Shown: positions 49,806-60,789, counted from the first letter of the stretch. The stretch is DNA of 64,000 nt from Shouchella tritolerans (GCF_025770735.1 NZ_JAODPB010000011.1:1-64000), one strand, 5' to 3'. Notes: generated by a model not told the origin, from the sequence alone. A program made the numbers and translations.

Positions 49806-50306
49806 TTACGCGCCTTGCTCTTCTTTTTGCTCGGCCACCGCTTTTGCAGCAAGTGCAAATTGGCGAACTGGCGCTTGAAGGACGTTGGCAAGCATAGAAA
49901 GAAGCCCTTCGCGTGAAGGAAGCTCGGCCAAGGCTTTCACTTCAGCCGCAGTCGAAATGTTCCCTTCGATGACGCCTGTTTTGATTGTTAATGCTTCGTT
50001 GTTTTTCGCAAATTCGTTTAGCACTTTCGCAGGAGCAATAACATCATCGACACCAAACGCAATTGCAGTCGGGCCAACGAGATGCTCATCCAAGCCAGTA
50101 AGGCCAGCTTCTGCTGTCGCACGGCGCACAAGCGTATTTTTGTATACTTTGTACTCAACGCCAGCTTCACGCAACTGTTTACGAAGTTCAGTAACTTGCG
50201 CTACATTCAGTCCACGGTAATCAACAATTACCGTTGATTTGCTGTCGCGCAACTTTGCCGCTACTTCAGCTACAACTTGTTGTTTTTGCTCTAAAACTTT
50301 GCTCAT
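49806..50306 (-). CDS. rplJ: 50S ribosomal protein L10
   Basis: 166 aa: [53 protein letters not shown] and the C-terminal helix for L7/L12 dimers. ATG 50306 follows AGGAGG; the open frame upstream to 50381 is the leader. The preceding L10 leader RNA provides feedback control. Confidence 0.98.
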   Translation of the reverse strand: MSKVLEQKQQVVAEVAAKLRDSKSTVIVDYRGLNVAQVTELRKQLREAGVEYKVYKNTLVRRATAEAGLTGLDEHLVGPTAIAFGVDDVIAPAKVLNEFAKNNEALTIKTGVIEGNISTAAEVKALAELPSREGLLSMLANVLQAPVRQFALAAKAVAEQKEEQGA

Positions 50307-50344
50307 CGTTACACCTCCTGTAAAACTGTTCGCACACCGCTTGA

Positions 50345-50490
50345 GTTTCCATAGAAAAGCCCTCGTGGCACGAAGACACACGAGGGCTTTAAGCTCTATT
50401 AAAAAGAGATCTATTCGCTCACCTCGGCAGGATATTTAAGCTGATAAAGCACCTGCTGTCTACGGTATGACTATTCTATTTCCAACTACC
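50345..50490 (-). ncRNA. L10 leader RNA (ribosomal autoregulation)
   Basis: The minus strand contains the kink-turn-like conserved core CCGTAGACAGCAGGTGC ... AAATATCCTGCCGAGGT (about 50420-50465), the hallmark of the L10 leader family, then a terminator hairpin AAAGCCCTCGTG/CACGAGGGCTTT (50356-50390) with a T-run. L10 or L10-L12 binding is expected to favour termination and reduce rplJ-rplL expression. Confidence 0.85.
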
Positions 50491-50520
50491 AACATAACAC
50501 AGGTTATATTGCTAGCGCAA
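50491..50520 (-). promoter_or_regulatory. Putative promoter of rplJ-rplL
   Basis: Minus-strand TTGCGC (50515-50520) and TATGTT (50491-50496), 18 bases apart, just after the rplA stop and upstream of the L10 leader core. Confidence 0.5.
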
Positions 50521-50523
50521 CTT

Positions 50524-51219
50524 TTATTTTGCAAAAGCAGTCGTAGTCACACGGATCCCAGGACCCATCGTTGAGGCTACTGCAATGTTTTTCACGTATG
50601 TTCCTTTTGCAGCTGCCGGCTTCACTTTGTGAAGTGTTTCTACGATTGTTTGGAAGTTTTCCAGCAATTTAGGCGTATCAAATGATACTTTGCCGATTGG
50701 CACATGGATGTTGCCGGATTTGTCAACACGGTACTCAACTTTACCCGCTTTGATTTCTTCAACGGCTTTCGTTACATCAAATGTGACCGTGCCTGTTTTC
50801 GGGTTTGGCATTAGGCCTTTCGGTCCAAGCACCCGTCCAAGTCTACCGACTTGCGCCATCATATCAGGCGTCGCAACGATCACGTCAAAATCAAACCAAC
50901 CTTGGTTAATTTTGTTGATGAGGTCGTCTTCGCCAACGTAATCTGCTCCAGCCGCTTCCGCTTCTTTTGCTTTTTCGCCTTTCGCAAATACTAGCACACG
51001 TTGGGTTTTGCCTGTTCCATGAGGAAGCACAACCGCGCCGCGGATTTGTTGGTCCGCTTTTTTAGGATCAACGCCAAGGCGAACAGCAACTTCTACTGTT
51101 TCGTCAAACTTAGCGACTGATGTTTTCTTTACTAGTTCAAGCGCTTCTTCCGCTTGGTAAGCCGTATCACGGTCTACAAGCTTTAAAGCGTCTGCATATT
51201 TCTTGCCTTTTTTAGCCAT
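50524..51219 (-). CDS. rplA: 50S ribosomal protein L1
   Basis: 231 aa: [40 protein letters not shown] and [20 protein letters not shown]. Forms the L1 stalk for E-site tRNA release. Co-transcribed with rplK, 95 bases downstream. Confidence 0.98.
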   Translation of the reverse strand: MAKKGKKYADALKLVDRDTAYQAEEALELVKKTSVAKFDETVEVAVRLGVDPKKADQQIRGAVVLPHGTGKTQRVLVFAKGEKAKEAEAAGADYVGEDDLINKINQGWFDFDVIVATPDMMAQVGRLGRVLGPKGLMPNPKTGTVTFDVTKAVEEIKAGKVEYRVDKSGNIHVPIGKVSFDTPKLLENFQTIVETLHKVKPAAAKGTYVKNIAVASTMGPGIRVTTTAFAK

Positions 51220-51314
51220 TTTATTTCCTCCTCGTATGTGGTGTTAACGGAAATTCCTCCCACTATTTGAAAGGCTGCGACTCCAGCTCGGGCGCAACCT
51301 CTCACAGCAACCAA

Positions 51315-51740
51315 TTAGTCTTCAATCACAATGCCCATGCTGCGGGCTGTACCCTCAACCATGCGCATAGCCGCTTCTACAGAAGCCGCATTCAGATCTG
51401 GCATTTTTGTTTCAGCAATTTCACGTACTTTATCGCGTTTAACCGTTGCAACTTTTGTACGATTCGGCTCGCCAGAACCTGAGTCAATTCCTGCCGCTTT
51501 TTTCAAAAGCACAGCAGCAGGTGGCGTTTTCGTGATGAATGTAAACGAACGGTCTTCAAATACAGTGATTTCCACTGGAATAATCAAACCTGCTTGGTCA
51601 GATGTACGAGCGTTAAATTCTTTACAAAATCCCATAATGTTCACACCTGCTTGACCGAGGGCCGGTCCAACTGGTGGTGCCGGATTGGCTTTACCCGCAG
51701 GGATTTGTAGCTTAACCATTTTAATTACCTTTTTAGCCAC
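51315..51740 (-). CDS. rplK: 50S ribosomal protein L11
   Basis: 141 aa from GTG 51740, eight bases after AGGAGG; the family start is (M)[19 protein letters not shown]. Proline-rich [18 protein letters not shown] near the thiostrepton site, and C-terminal rRNA-binding domain. Needed for RelA-dependent stringent response. Confidence 0.98.
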   Translation of the reverse strand: MAKKVIKMVKLQIPAGKANPAPPVGPALGQAGVNIMGFCKEFNARTSDQAGLIIPVEITVFEDRSFTFITKTPPAAVLLKKAAGIDSGSGEPNRTKVATVKRDKVREIAETKMPDLNAASVEAAMRMVEGTARSMGIVIED

Positions 51741-51802
51741 GTGACACACCTCCTTAAGTCCGTGATGTGGTTACCGGATACACAACTTGTACCCTCCCAC
51801 TC

Positions 51803-51828
51803 AAAAAGACGGATGCACATGCATCCGA
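51803..51828 (-). terminator. Terminator between nusG and rplK
   Basis: Stem CGGATGCA/TGCATCCG (51810-51817 and 51820-51827) followed by TCTTTTT on the minus strand. It lies in the nusG-rplK spacer and could end secE-nusG transcription partly; no clean promoter for rplK was identified. Confidence 0.7.
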
Positions 51829-51895
51829 CAAGCATAGTGAAATCTATACTAAACATTGAAATTCTATCACCAATACCGCCAAGAAGCAAGGTTTT

Positions 51896-52432
51896 TTAAG
51901 AAATCTTTTCAACTTGACCGAACTCAAGCTCCACTGGCGTTTCGCGCCCGAACATATTCACATGGACTTTCAGTTTCCGTTTTTCCACCTGTATCTCTTC
52001 GATTGTGCCGACAAAATCAGCAAACGGACCCGACTTCACTTTAACCGATTCTTTCAGTTCAAAGTCTACTTCTTCTTGGGCTTCAACAACGCCCATTTGC
52101 TTCAAGATCCGCTCAACCTCATCGGGCATAAGCGGCGTCGGCTTGGAGCCTGCTCCAGCTGAACCAACGAACCCTGTTACCCCTGGTGTATTGCGGACAA
52201 CATACCACGAATCGTCAGTCATGACCATTTCCACTAGCACATAGCCTGGGAACACTTTGCGTGAAACTTGTTTCGTTTTTCCGTTTTTTATTTCTGTCTC
52301 TTCTTCGACAGGTACAAGCACACGAAAAATATGGTCAGTCATTTCCATTGACTCAACCCGCTTTTCAAGGTTCGCTTTCACTTTGTTTTCATAGCCAGAG
52401 TATGTGTGTACCACAAACCAGTTTTTTTCCAT
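51896..52432 (-). CDS. nusG: Transcription elongation/pausing factor NusG
   Basis: 178 aa: NGN domain beginning [20 protein letters not shown], with [20 protein letters not shown], and KOW domain [18 protein letters not shown] to the end. In bacilli NusG promotes sequence-specific pausing, couples to ribosomes via S10, and works in antitermination. Confidence 0.98.
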   Translation of the reverse strand: MEKNWFVVHTYSGYENKVKANLEKRVESMEMTDHIFRVLVPVEEETEIKNGKTKQVSRKVFPGYVLVEMVMTDDSWYVVRNTPGVTGFVGSAGAGSKPTPLMPDEVERILKQMGVVEAQEEVDFELKESVKVKSGPFADFVGTIEEIQVEKRKLKVHVNMFGRETPVELEFGQVEKIS

Positions 52433-52486
52433 TGTTCAGGACAGCGTCCTTCCCTCCTTTAACATTCCCAGAGCTTCAACTTTACG

Positions 52487-52675
52487 CTACAGCATCCGCA
52501 GCAACGTCGAAATACCTAGATCGACTAGATAGAAAAAAGCAACCATAAAGATAAGCGTTGTTAGGACAACTAACGTATAACGGGTTAACTCTTTTTTAGT
52601 TGGCCATGTTACGCGTTTCATTTCCCTGCCTACATTCCGAAGAAAAGTAACTGGTCCTTTGTTTTCATCTGCCAT
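52487..52675 (-). CDS. secE: Protein translocase subunit SecE
   Basis: 62 aa: amphipathic cytoplasmic part with LRNVGREMKRVTWPTKKEL, the conserved SecE signature, then one transmembrane helix (about 33-55). Partner of SecY. Spaced between rpmGB and nusG. Confidence 0.97.
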   Translation of the reverse strand: MADENKGPVTFLRNVGREMKRVTWPTKKELTRYTLVVLTTLIFMVAFFYLVDLGISTLLRML

Positions 52676-52748
52676 GTGATCCGTACACCTCCAGCATTAC
52701 ACAATATCGAAAAGATAAACGTTAGAGCTTTGCGATTTCCTGTATTTA

Positions 52749-52895
52749 TCAACGCGTTTCTACATGCAGTGTATGTCCATTGCACCGTTTGCAAAATTTT
52801 TTTACGGTAAGCCGGGTATCGCTTTTTTTAGCGCTTGTTACCGAGTAATTACGTGACTTGCAGATTTCGCAAGCCAAGACACGTTTGCCACTCAC
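52749..52895 (-). CDS. rpmGB: 50S ribosomal protein L33 (zinc form)
   Basis: 48 aa from GTG 52895, seven bases after GGAGG. Encodes [20 protein letters not shown], then [20 protein letters not shown] and a short tail. The two Cys pairs (CEIC and CKRC) make it the zinc-binding type. Too short for most gene callers but its place between sigH and secE is standard in bacilli. Confidence 0.95.
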   Translation of the reverse strand: MSGKRVLACEICKSRNYSVTSAKKSDTRLTVKKFCKRCNGHTLHVETR

Positions 52896-53013
52896 GGGCA
52901 CACCTCCGTACTTTGCACACACTCTTTGACTCTAGCACAGCACTAAACTGGTGTCAATGCTGGGCTGAAGCGTAATAGATAAAGGACGGAAGCTAATTGC
53001 CCCGCCCTTTCAA

Positions 53014-53676
53014 TCACAACATTACGCTTTTCAGTTCCACATACCTTTCCAGTTTACGTTTTACACGCTGGAGGGCATTGTCTATCGATTTGACGTGTCG
53101 CTTTAAATCAATCGATATTTCCTGGTACGTTCTGCCATCCAAATAAAGCATCAACACTTGCCTCTCCAGCTCACTTAAGATCTCGCTCATCTTCCCTTCA
53201 ATGTAAGCAAAATCTTCTTGATTAATTAAAAGCGCTTCTGGATCTGTTACCTTGTTGCCGCAAATGACATCCATTAATGTCCTGTCCGACTCCTCATCAT
53301 AAAGAGGCTTGTCCAACGACACATATGAATTGAGGGGTATGTGCTTTTGCCTTGTAGCTGTTTTTATCGCGGTAATAATTTGCCTTGTGATGCACAATTC
53401 TGCGAAAGCCTTAAACGAAGAAAGCTTGTCCACATTAAAGTCTCTTACAGCCTTATATAAACCAATCATACCTTCTTGCACAATGTCTTCGTGATCAGCG
53501 CCAATAAGAAAATACGACCGTGCTTTAGCCCGAACAAAATTGCGGTACTTTCCAATCAAGTGCTCTAAGGCTAACGTATTGCCAGTTCGGACTTCTTTAA
53601 TCAAAGAATCATCTTCCCACTCTTCAAACGGACTTTCTTTGTACGTTGATGTTCCTTCTGCTAGACTTGCACCCAA
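53014..53676 (-). CDS. sigH: RNA polymerase sigma factor SigH
   Basis: About 220 aa. Region 2 has LIGKYRNFVRAKARSYFLIG and ADHEDIVQEGMIGLYKAVRD; region 4 has LYLDGRTYQEISIDL and KSIDNALQRVKRKLER. Controls entry into sporulation and post-exponential genes. The start is uncertain: TTG 53676 has useful spacing to GGAGGA, while GTG 53685 lies too close. The N-terminal 30 residues differ from B. subtilis, the rest is very close. Confidence 0.96.
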   Translation of the reverse strand: MGASLAEGTSTYKESPFEEWEDDSLIKEVRTGNTLALEHLIGKYRNFVRAKARSYFLIGADHEDIVQEGMIGLYKAVRDFNVDKLSSFKAFAELCITRQIITAIKTATRQKHIPLNSYVSLDKPLYDEESDRTLMDVICGNKVTDPEALLINQEDFAYIEGKMSEILSELERQVLMLYLDGRTYQEISIDLKRHVKSIDNALQRVKRKLERYVELKSVML

Positions 53677-53763
53677 ACTAATCACTCCTCCGCGATAGCA
53701 TCGACATAATGTTGTGAAAAGTTATACACATTATATAGCACTTTTTTCTAGCAGGTCAACTAT

Positions 53764-54276
53764 TCATTTGCCGCCTCGACGCCATCTCTCAAAAACTTCG
53801 GCAACTTCCTCTGATAACATAATTTTCGACGACTCTTGCGTTTTCTTCGTTTTTTGTACGATTTTGTCGATTTCTTTTGTTGCGATTCCCATTTCAATTG
53901 CCATCTCCCTAGCTGACTTCCGCAGTGCCCCACTCCCAAAGGCGTGAGACTGCTCAGCCAAGTCGGAAGTGGCTACGTGGATCACCCGGTCGATCCGCTT
54001 CAATGTCTGAACAAGCTTCTCGATCCGCTCATCGGCTGTCTCGTTTTTCTTCGTATAGACAATCTCGACGCGATGGCGATTATACGATTTGCCGATCCCA
54101 GCAACCATATGGGCGTCAAAAACGGCAATAACGCGGTAACCTGTATATGCCGCATATTCCGCCAATAAGTCAACCAGTTGATCCCTAGCCGCGCCAAAAT
54201 CCTTTTCCTTCAATTTCTGCAAAGATGGCCATGCCCCAATCATGTTGTAGCCGTCAACGAGCAGAATATTCTCCAT
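53764..54276 (-). CDS. rae1: Ribosome-dependent mRNA endonuclease Rae1 (YacP, NYN domain)
   Basis: 170 aa PIN-like NYN domain protein: LLVDGYNMIGAWPSL with the first acidic residue, VIAVFDAHMVAGIG, YTKKNETADERIEKL and VATSDLAEQSHAFGSGA. In B. subtilis Rae1 cleaves mRNA in the ribosomal A site. Directly follows rlmB. Confidence 0.95.
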   Translation of the reverse strand: MENILLVDGYNMIGAWPSLQKLKEKDFGAARDQLVDLLAEYAAYTGYRVIAVFDAHMVAGIGKSYNRHRVEIVYTKKNETADERIEKLVQTLKRIDRVIHVATSDLAEQSHAFGSGALRKSAREMAIEMGIATKEIDKIVQKTKKTQESSKIMLSEEVAEVFERWRRGGK

Positions 54277-54283
54277 TGCTCGC

Positions 54284-55075
54284 TCACTGCCCAGCCCGCT
54301 TGTGAAACACTTCGTACATCAGCAAGCTTGCCGCAACGGACGCATTCAATGAAGTGACGCGCCCTTTCATCGGAATGCTAACGAGAAAATCGCATTTCTC
54401 TTTAATCAGGCGGCTAATCCCTTTGCCTTCACTGCCAATGACGAGGCAAAGCGGCAAATTGTAATCGGCTTCGCGATAGTCACCCTCTGCTGCCGCGTCC
54501 GTGCCAGCAAACCACAGTCCTTGCTTTTTGAGCTCGTCCATTGTCCGCGCCAAATTGGTGACACGGACAACAGGAATGTATTCAATCGCTCCTGTCGATG
54601 CTTTTGCGACTGTTTGCGTCAGCCCGACCGAACGGCGTTTTGGGATGATGATGCCGTGTGCCCCTACAGCGTCGGCGGTCCGCATAATGGAGCCTAAATT
54701 ATGAGGATCCTCTATTTCGTCAAGAACGAGAAAAAATGGGGCTTCATTAGCTGCGGCAGCTTTGGCAAATAACGCATCCATGTCTGCATATTCGTACGCG
54801 GCCACGGAGGCGACGACGCCTTGATGGTTGCTATGGCCGACAAGTTGGTCAAGCTTGCGCTTAGGGGCCGTTTGCACCAACACATTCTGTTCTTTTGCCA
54901 ATTGTGTCAGTTTCGTCATTTGCCCTTTTTGCGATTGGTCGCCAATCCAAATTTTATGGATTGGATGCCCTGATTTGATTGCTTCGATCACTGGGTTTTT
55001 GCCGACAATGAATTCTTCTTTGCGGTTGTCGCCCTTCAGCTGTTTTTTTGGTTGCGGGTTGGTACGTTTGCTCAT
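54284..55075 (-). CDS. rlmB: 23S rRNA (guanosine(2251)-2'-O-)-methyltransferase RlmB-like
   Basis: 263 aa SpoU/TrmH family: N-terminal substrate-binding domain from [16 protein letters not shown], motif 1 [16 protein letters not shown], motif 2 [13 protein letters not shown] and motif 3 [15 protein letters not shown] of the knotted SAM site. B. subtilis YacO has been assigned Gm methylation of 23S or tRNA; by similarity 23S G2251. Overlaps mrnC by four bases (ATGA). Confidence 0.94.
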   Translation of the reverse strand: MSKRTNPQPKKQLKGDNRKEEFIVGKNPVIEAIKSGHPIHKIWIGDQSQKGQMTKLTQLAKEQNVLVQTAPKRKLDQLVGHSNHQGVVASVAAYEYADMDALFAKAAAANEAPFFLVLDEIEDPHNLGSIMRTADAVGAHGIIIPKRRSVGLTQTVAKASTGAIEYIPVVRVTNLARTMDELKKQGLWFAGTDAAAEGDYREADYNLPLCLVIGSEGKGISRLIKEKCDFLVSIPMKGRVTSLNASVAASLLMYEVFHKRAGQ

Positions 55076-55488
55076 GATGGGTTCCCTTCTTTCTGTGCAG
55101 CCATTGTCAATGCCAGCTTTAGTAGCTCTTCCAATCGCTCATGTTTATTTGTCAAATACAAATACCCAAGGAGCGCTTCAAAACCAGTTGCATTCCGGTA
55201 AGTGGCCACGTCGGTATTTTTAGGCGTTGTATGGGATTTGGCATTCCGGCCCCGGCGGACAATTGCTTGTTCTTCTTCTGTTAAAACGCCTTGTTCGCCC
55301 ATTTGGAAAAGAACGGCGGCCTGCGCTTTCGCAGAGACGTATGTGGTCGCTGCTTTATGCAAGCGGTTTGGCCGCACTGCCCCTTGTTTCAACAGCTCAT
55401 AGCGAACACGCTGTTCATACACAGCGTCTCCCATATAAGCAAGCGCAAGCCCATTTAGCTGGCGCCATTCCTTGTTCGTGCTCATCAT
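55072..55488 (-). CDS. mrnC: Mini-ribonuclease 3 (MrnC)
   Basis: About 138 aa, RNase III catalytic domain without a dsRNA-binding domain: [20 protein letters not shown] signature and [13 protein letters not shown]. Matures 23S rRNA ends with L3. Start ATG 55488 overlaps the cysS stop as ATGA; the next ATG at 55485 is equally possible. Confidence 0.95.
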   Translation of the reverse strand: MMSTNKEWRQLNGLALAYMGDAVYEQRVRYELLKQGAVRPNRLHKAATTYVSAKAQAAVLFQMGEQGVLTEEEQAIVRRGRNAKSHTTPKNTDVATYRNATGFEALLGYLYLTNKHERLEELLKLALTMAAQKEGNPS

Positions 55489-56885
55489 GACCCCCGCTTC
55501 CAACGCACGCCTTGGGGCGTATCTTCTAGCACAATGTTTTTCTCTTTTAAGAGGTCACGAATTTCATCAGCACGGGCAAAGTTCCGTTCTTTCCGGGCAA
55601 CATTGCGCTCTTCAATCAACGCCTCAATTTCAGCATCCAGAAGCTCTTCGTCTTGTTGTGTAAAGCTTACACCAAGCACTTCGCCAAACTCGGTAAACAA
55701 CTCCAAAAAAGCATTTAGCACTTTTTTGGACGTTTGTGCTTCGCTCATATAAATATTGGCTTCTTTAGCAAGGTCAAACAAGACACTTATTCCATTGGCG
55801 CTATTGAAATCGTCATCCATTTCTTCAATAAAACGTTGTTTTGCGGCGGCAATTTTTTCGAGCCATTCCTCTTCTACCCCCATATCAGCCGTTTCCGCTA
55901 AGCGGTGCTGCAAATTGGTGACTGTATTTTTCAGGCGCTCTAGCCCGGCTTCAGCCCCTTTAAGAAGCTCATCACTAAAGTTAATTGGTGTGCGATAATG
56001 AGCAGTGAGCATGAAAAACCGGACGACTTCTGGCGAATATTGTTGGATGATGTCATGTGCAAGCACAAAGTTTCCGAGTGATTTCGACATTTTTTCGTTG
56101 TTTATGTTAACAAATCCGTTGTGCATCCAATAATTGGCCAATCTTTTGCCTGTTAACGCTTCTGATTGGGCAATCTCGTTTTCATGATGGGGAAACGTCA
56201 AATCCTTGCCGCCGGCGTGGATGTCAATTGTATCCCCTAAACTCTTCTTAATCATGGCCGAGCACTCAATGTGCCAACCAGGACGACCCTCGCCCCACGG
56301 GCTGCTCCACGAAATTTCATTTGGTTTTGCTGCTTTCCATAACACAAAATCAATTGGGTCTTCCTTCCGCTCATCTACTTCTATTCTAGCGCCGCTTTGC
56401 AAATCGTCGAGCGCTTGGCCAGACAATTTGCCATAGCCATCAAACTTGCGGGTGCGAAAATAGACATCGCCCCCTGCTTCGTATGCAAATCCTTTCTTCT
56501 CCAGTTCAGCAATAAAGGCAATGATGTCATCCATCGTTTCTGTCACACGAGGGTGAAGATCAGCTTCCTTCACATTCAAAGCACATGTATCGGCGTAATA
56601 CGCTTTAATAAACCGTTCGGCAACATCAGCTACTTCTTCACCAAGTTCATTGGCAGCGCGTATAATTTTATCGTCCACATCCGTAAAATTTGAGACAAAG
56701 GTTACGTCGTAGCCTCGGTAAGTCAAATAACGGCGCACCATGTCATAGACAATGGGCGGCCGGGCATTGCCGATGTGAATGTAATTGTACACCGTCGGTC
56801 CGCAGCAATACATTTTGACTTTGCCTTCCTCAATCGGCACGAATGGTTCTTTTTTATTTGTCAAACTATTAAACAGCTTAATCAT
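55485..56885 (-). CDS. cysS: Cysteine-tRNA ligase
   Basis: 466 aa class I synthetase: [16 protein letters not shown] with zinc Cys28 and HIGH-type motif HIGN, zinc ligands later in WHIECSAM and [15 protein letters not shown], and [10 protein letters not shown] (KMSKS). The end has the [16 protein letters not shown] consensus. It lies 50 bases downstream of cysE under the same T-box. Confidence 0.98.
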   Translation of the reverse strand: MIKLFNSLTNKKEPFVPIEEGKVKMYCCGPTVYNYIHIGNARPPIVYDMVRRYLTYRGYDVTFVSNFTDVDDKIIRAANELGEEVADVAERFIKAYYADTCALNVKEADLHPRVTETMDDIIAFIAELEKKGFAYEAGGDVYFRTRKFDGYGKLSGQALDDLQSGARIEVDERKEDPIDFVLWKAAKPNEISWSSPWGEGRPGWHIECSAMIKKSLGDTIDIHAGGKDLTFPHHENEIAQSEALTGKRLANYWMHNGFVNINNEKMSKSLGNFVLAHDIIQQYSPEVVRFFMLTAHYRTPINFSDELLKGAEAGLERLKNTVTNLQHRLAETADMGVEEEWLEKIAAAKQRFIEEMDDDFNSANGISVLFDLAKEANIYMSEAQTSKKVLNAFLELFTEFGEVLGVSFTQQDEELLDAEIEALIEERNVARKERNFARADEIRDLLKEKNIVLEDTPQGVRWKRGS

Positions 56886-56935
56886 CGTCTGTCGTCCTTT
56901 CTACTTGCTTGGTATCCATACTTTATGAAGCCACT

Positions 56936-57601
56936 CTAGTCCAATGTGCTTTGTTTGTCGGTAAGCTTGCTATAATCTGCTTTTAAACGTGCAATTTCCC
57001 GTTCTAATTCAGCAATCTTGTCAGCAACGGGGTCAGGCAAGGCATGGTGGTCAAGGGAACGGGCCGAGCTCACTTTTATTCCATTTTGCACAACAATTTT
57101 CCCAGGGATACCTACAACCGTCGAATGGGGGGGCACTTCGTTTAACACGACAGAGCCTGCGCCTATCCGGGCGCCCTCGCCGATTGTAAATGAGCCAAGC
57201 ACTTTAGCCCCACTGGCAATGAGCACGCCGTCTTTTACAGTTGGATGGCGCTTCCCTTTTTCTTTGCCAGTGCCCCCTAAAGTTACGCCTTGGAAAATCG
57301 TGACATTGTCGCCAATTTCGCAAGTCTCACCAATGACGACACCCATACCGTGGTCAATAAACAGCCTTTGCCCGATCTTTGCCCCTGGATGGATTTCAAT
57401 TCCGGTCATAAAGCGGACAATTTGCGAAAGCAGGCGCGCTAAGAAGTACCATTTCCGTTTCCACAGACCGTGAGCAATCCGATGCCCCCAAACAGCATGC
57501 ACACCCGAGTACGTAAAGATGACTTCTAGCCGACTACGTGCAGCAGGATCTTGTTCAAAGACGACATCAATATCGTTCAACAATGTACGAGCAATCCCCA
57601 T
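56936..57601 (-). CDS. cysE: Serine O-acetyltransferase
   Basis: 221 aa: short helical N-domain, then left-handed beta-helix with [39 protein letters not shown] and [18 protein letters not shown] (active-site His residues). Makes O-acetylserine for cysteine synthesis. ATG 57601 follows GGAGGGGG; upstream frame to 57649 is T-box leader. The C-terminal helical tail after the beta-helix is Lys/Glu-rich. Confidence 0.96.
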   Translation of the reverse strand: MGIARTLLNDIDVVFEQDPAARSRLEVIFTYSGVHAVWGHRIAHGLWKRKWYFLARLLSQIVRFMTGIEIHPGAKIGQRLFIDHGMGVVIGETCEIGDNVTIFQGVTLGGTGKEKGKRHPTVKDGVLIASGAKVLGSFTIGEGARIGAGSVVLNEVPPHSTVVGIPGKIVVQNGIKVSSARSLDHHALPDPVADKIAELEREIARLKADYSKLTDKQSTLD

Positions 57602-57619
57602 CTGATCCCCCTCCTTCAT

Positions 57620-57880
57620 CGCAATAAAAAACGCCCCTGCACCTCCCAACGAAGGTACAGAGGCGCTTACTGCACGGTTCCACTCTGCTTTTTTCAGCTT
57701 TTTGCTGAATCTCTAATCGCTTGTAACGGAGCGACCCGCTTTTCCCTACGTGTTCCTGTTCAAGAAAAGACTCATGGGGGCAAACCATGCGCGTCCCTTA
57801 CAGGCGGCTTTCAGCCGGTGGCCGCCCTCTCTGCGAAAGTTCTTCGCTGGCATTCCCATTCAACGTTTTTTGTCTCTATT
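57620..57880 (-). promoter_or_regulatory. T-box riboswitch upstream of cysE-cysS
   Basis: Minus-strand AGAGTGGAACCGTG (about 57672-57685) is the T-box sequence that pairs with the uncharged tRNA acceptor end in the antiterminator. It is followed by the terminator stem ACGCCCCTG ... CAGAGGCGC (57630-57666) with TTTTTT. Upstream lies a long structured stem I region. A TGC triplet at 57780-57782 is a plausible cysteine specifier; the specifier assignment is tentative. Uncharged tRNA-Cys would then switch on cysE and cysS. Confidence 0.9.
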
Positions 57881-57881
57881 C

Positions 57882-59342
57882 TTATTGAATAGCAGCTTGC
57901 AAGCGTGCTTTCACAACGCTTTTTCCTAAAAGCTCGATCGTATCGCCAAGCTCAGGGCCATGTGTTTGCCCGCTCACTGCCGCACGAATTGGCATAAACA
58001 ATTTTTTCCCTTTTTGCCCTGTCGCTTTTTGCGTTGCTTTAATCGCTTTTTTAATGTCGGCGGCAAAAAATCCTTCTAGCGACTCTAGCTCTTTTGCAAA
58101 TTGGCTTAGCACTTCAGGAACTTGTTCTTCTGCCAGCACGGTTTTTGCTTCTTCTGTATAATCGACTTCTTCTTTGAAAAACATTTCCGTCAGTTCGACG
58201 ATTTCAGCTCCGTAATGCATTTGCTCCTGGTATAAGCCAATTAAACGGCGCGCCCATTCACGCTTGCCTTCATCCAACTGTTCTGGTAGTTTACCGCTGG
58301 CAACTAAGTGGGGCAACGCCAAGTCGACAACGGTATCCAAATCAGCGTTTTTCATGTATTGATTGTTCATCCAGGCGAGCTTATCTGTATCAAAAATAGC
58401 CGGTGCTTTTGAAACGCGATCGAGTGTAAATTGTTCGCATAGTTCCTCAAGCGAAAAGATTTCTTCCTCGCCGACTGGCGACCAACCAAGCAATGCTAGG
58501 AAATTGACAATCGCTTCAGGCATATAGCCCAATGATTTATACTGCTCGACAAATTGAATAATCGATTCGTCGCGCTTACTCATTTTCTGCCTGTCAGGGT
58601 TTAAAATCAAGGAAGCGTGGGCAAATTTTGGCACATCCCATCCAAATGCCTGATAGAGTAAAATTTGCCGTGGCGTATTGGAAAGATGCTCTTCCCCACG
58701 GATCACATGGGAAATGTTCATCAAATGGTCATCGATGACAACGGCAAAGTTGTACATCGGTACACCATCTTTACGAGCAATCACAAAATCGCCAATTCCG
58801 TCTGTCTCAAAAGACACCTCGCCACGAACGGCATCATGAAATGAAACAGTTTGCCCCTCAGGCACTCGGAAACGGACAACGGGCTGAATGCCCTTCGCCT
58901 CGTAAGCTGCCCGTTGTTCCGCTGTTAAGTCCCGGTCACGGCCGCTGTATTTTGGCATTTCGCCTCGGGCTTTTTGCGCCTCGCGCTCTGCTTCTAATTC
59001 TTCTTCCGTCATGTAACAGTAGTATGCTTTTTTCTCATCCAACAGCTGTTGAATATAGTTTTTATAAATATCAACGCGTTCCATTGAGCGGTATGGGCCA
59101 TATTCGCCGGCCTCTGTGTCAATGCTTTCATCCCACTCTAGGCCAAGCCATCTTAAACTGTCCATTAATTTTTCAGTTGCTGTATCCACATTCCGTGCTT
59201 GGTCTGTATCTTCAATCCGCAGCACAAACGCGCCGCCCGCAGATTTAGCAAACAAGTAATTAAACAGCGCCGAACGCGCTCCGCCTATATGCAAATGCCC
59301 CGTAGGACTAGGGGCAAACCGGACCCGTATATCTTTCGTCAT
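57882..59342 (-). CDS. gltX: Glutamate-tRNA ligase
   Basis: 486 aa class Ic synthetase: [20 protein letters not shown] contains the HIGH-type motif; KMSKRDESI is the KMSKS motif. C-terminal helical anticodon-binding domain ends [16 protein letters not shown]. In bacilli it probably also charges tRNA-Gln as a precursor for GatCAB. ATG 59342 has better spacing to AAAGGAG than GTG 59345. Directly upstream of the T-box-controlled cysES genes. Confidence 0.98.
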   Translation of the reverse strand: MTKDIRVRFAPSPTGHLHIGGARSALFNYLFAKSAGGAFVLRIEDTDQARNVDTATEKLMDSLRWLGLEWDESIDTEAGEYGPYRSMERVDIYKNYIQQLLDEKKAYYCYMTEEELEAEREAQKARGEMPKYSGRDRDLTAEQRAAYEAKGIQPVVRFRVPEGQTVSFHDAVRGEVSFETDGIGDFVIARKDGVPMYNFAVVIDDHLMNISHVIRGEEHLSNTPRQILLYQAFGWDVPKFAHASLILNPDRQKMSKRDESIIQFVEQYKSLGYMPEAIVNFLALLGWSPVGEEEIFSLEELCEQFTLDRVSKAPAIFDTDKLAWMNNQYMKNADLDTVVDLALPHLVASGKLPEQLDEGKREWARRLIGLYQEQMHYGAEIVELTEMFFKEEVDYTEEAKTVLAEEQVPEVLSQFAKELESLEGFFAADIKKAIKATQKATGQKGKKLFMPIRAAVSGQTHGPELGDTIELLGKSVVKARLQAAIQ

Positions 59343-59408
59343 CACGACGCACTCCTTTGGCTACCTTATTCTGAATCATCATAGCACGTTCTTCGGCAAA
59401 AACAAAGG

Positions 59409-59888
59409 CTACTCTGCTTTCTTCAGCAAGATTACTGCCTGCGCAGCAATCCCCTCCTCACGACCTACAAACCCTAGCGTTTCCGTCGTAGTCGCTTTAA
59501 CACTAACGTTGGCCACATCTGTTTCCAGCAATTCAGCAATTTGTTTCCGGATCGCTTCAATATAAGGTGCTAGCTTTGGCTTTTGTGCCATCACCGTACA
59601 ATCCACATTCCCCAACGTATAACCAGCGTTTTTTACAAGCTGCCAAGCTTGGCTCAATAGGTGTTTAGAGTCAGCATCCTTGAACGCTTCATCCGTATCT
59701 GGGAAATGTTTTCCCAAATCGCCTGCCCCAATCGCGCCAAGGGCTGCATCGGTGATTGTATGCAAAAGGACATCAGCATCCGAATGGCCGAGAAGCCCTT
59801 TCGGATGGGGAATGTGAACCCCTCCTAATAATAGCGGTCTACCTTCGGCGAGCTGGTGTACATCAAATCCTTGTCCAATCCGAATCAT
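59409..59888 (-). CDS. ispF: 2-C-methyl-D-erythritol 2,4-cyclodiphosphate synthase
   Basis: 159 aa: [19 protein letters not shown] with zinc ligands Asp8 and His10, [18 protein letters not shown] with His42, and C-terminal [22 protein letters not shown] isoprenoid pathway. Start overlaps the ispD stop by four bases. Confidence 0.97.
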   Translation of the reverse strand: MIRIGQGFDVHQLAEGRPLLLGGVHIPHPKGLLGHSDADVLLHTITDAALGAIGAGDLGKHFPDTDEAFKDADSKHLLSQAWQLVKNAGYTLGNVDCTVMAQKPKLAPYIEAIRKQIAELLETDVANVSVKATTTETLGFVGREEGIAAQAVILLKKAE

Positions 59889-60574
59889 AAATGGTTCTCC
59901 CTTTTCTTTAATATCGTTTCAGCAAATAACAAGTCTTCCTCAGTCGTTAATTTAATGTTTAAGTAGTCGCTCTCGACAATGGTTACTCGCTTGTCCAATC
60001 TTTCTACAAGACTTGCATCGTCGGTACCGAGAAACCCGTGTTTTTTAGCGTCTTCATGGGCGGCCAAGACGAGCTCATACTGGAAAGCTTGTGGTGTTTG
60101 CGCGGCCCAGAGGTTTTTCCGTTCAACTGTACGCGCAACGCTGTTTTTGTTTGCAAGCTTGACTGTATCTTTGACCGGTACAGCGGCAATCGCTGCACCG
60201 CTTTGAGCAGCCTCATGGGCCAGTTTTGTCAAAATAGGTTTAGCGACAAACGGCCGGGCGCCATCGTGAATAAGGACGATTTCTGCCTCTTCCATTCCTT
60301 TTAACCCGGCATAAACACTGTCTTGCCGTTCAGCTCCTCCATTTACAAGCCCTTTTACTTTGCCTATCCGGTACTCTGCAACAAGCTTTTCCATTGTCTG
60401 CCTTTCCGGTTCACTCACTACAAGCCAGATCGCTTTGCAAGCCGCATCTTCTTCAAAAAGTCTGAGTGAATGGACAATAAGGGGAATGCCGTTTAAATCG
60501 ATTAACTGTTTGTTCATACCTGCTTTCATTCGTTTTCCTTGTCCGGCCGCTAGGACAATTGCAGCGTACTCCAT
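59885..60574 (-). CDS. ispD: 2-C-methyl-D-erythritol 4-phosphate cytidylyltransferase
   Basis: 229 aa nucleotidyltransferase: [23 protein letters not shown]-binding loop, [14 protein letters not shown] and C-terminal [10 protein letters not shown]. Makes CDP-methylerythritol in the MEP pathway, next to ispF. Confidence 0.97.
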   Translation of the reverse strand: MEYAAIVLAAGQGKRMKAGMNKQLIDLNGIPLIVHSLRLFEEDAACKAIWLVVSEPERQTMEKLVAEYRIGKVKGLVNGGAERQDSVYAGLKGMEEAEIVLIHDGARPFVAKPILTKLAHEAAQSGAAIAAVPVKDTVKLANKNSVARTVERKNLWAAQTPQAFQYELVLAAHEDAKKHGFLGTDDASLVERLDKRVTIVESDYLNIKLTTEEDLLFAETILKKRENHL

Positions 60575-60676
60575 CTATGTTCTCCCTTTTTTCGTTATAT
60601 GCCTAGTTTACCATGGGTACGCCAGTATGCCTAAAAAAACGCCCCTTTAGAAACAAATGGCGTAAAAACAGGCAAA

Positions 60677-60704
60677 AAGCCTACACCCCAAGGGGCCCAG
60701 GCTT
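60677..60704 (-). terminator. Terminator between yacL and ispD
   Basis: AAGCCT (60677-60682 plus-strand) and AGGCTT (60699-60704) with an inner GC-rich GGCCCCTTGGGG segment, followed by TTTTTG on the minus strand. It lies in the 215-base yacL-ispD gap, which has no other supported feature. Confidence 0.65.
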
Positions 60705-60789
60705 CAGACTATAGAACCGAATTGATCCTTCACTGTAAGAGCATATCAAGCAGTGCATGATCGTGCAGCGTCTTGCTCGTACTACTTTT

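Noticed and set aside
52976-53013. Possible terminator after sigH
   Set aside because: AAAGGGCGGGG/CTTCCGTCCTTT pairing is imperfect and lacks a T-run; not strong enough to list.
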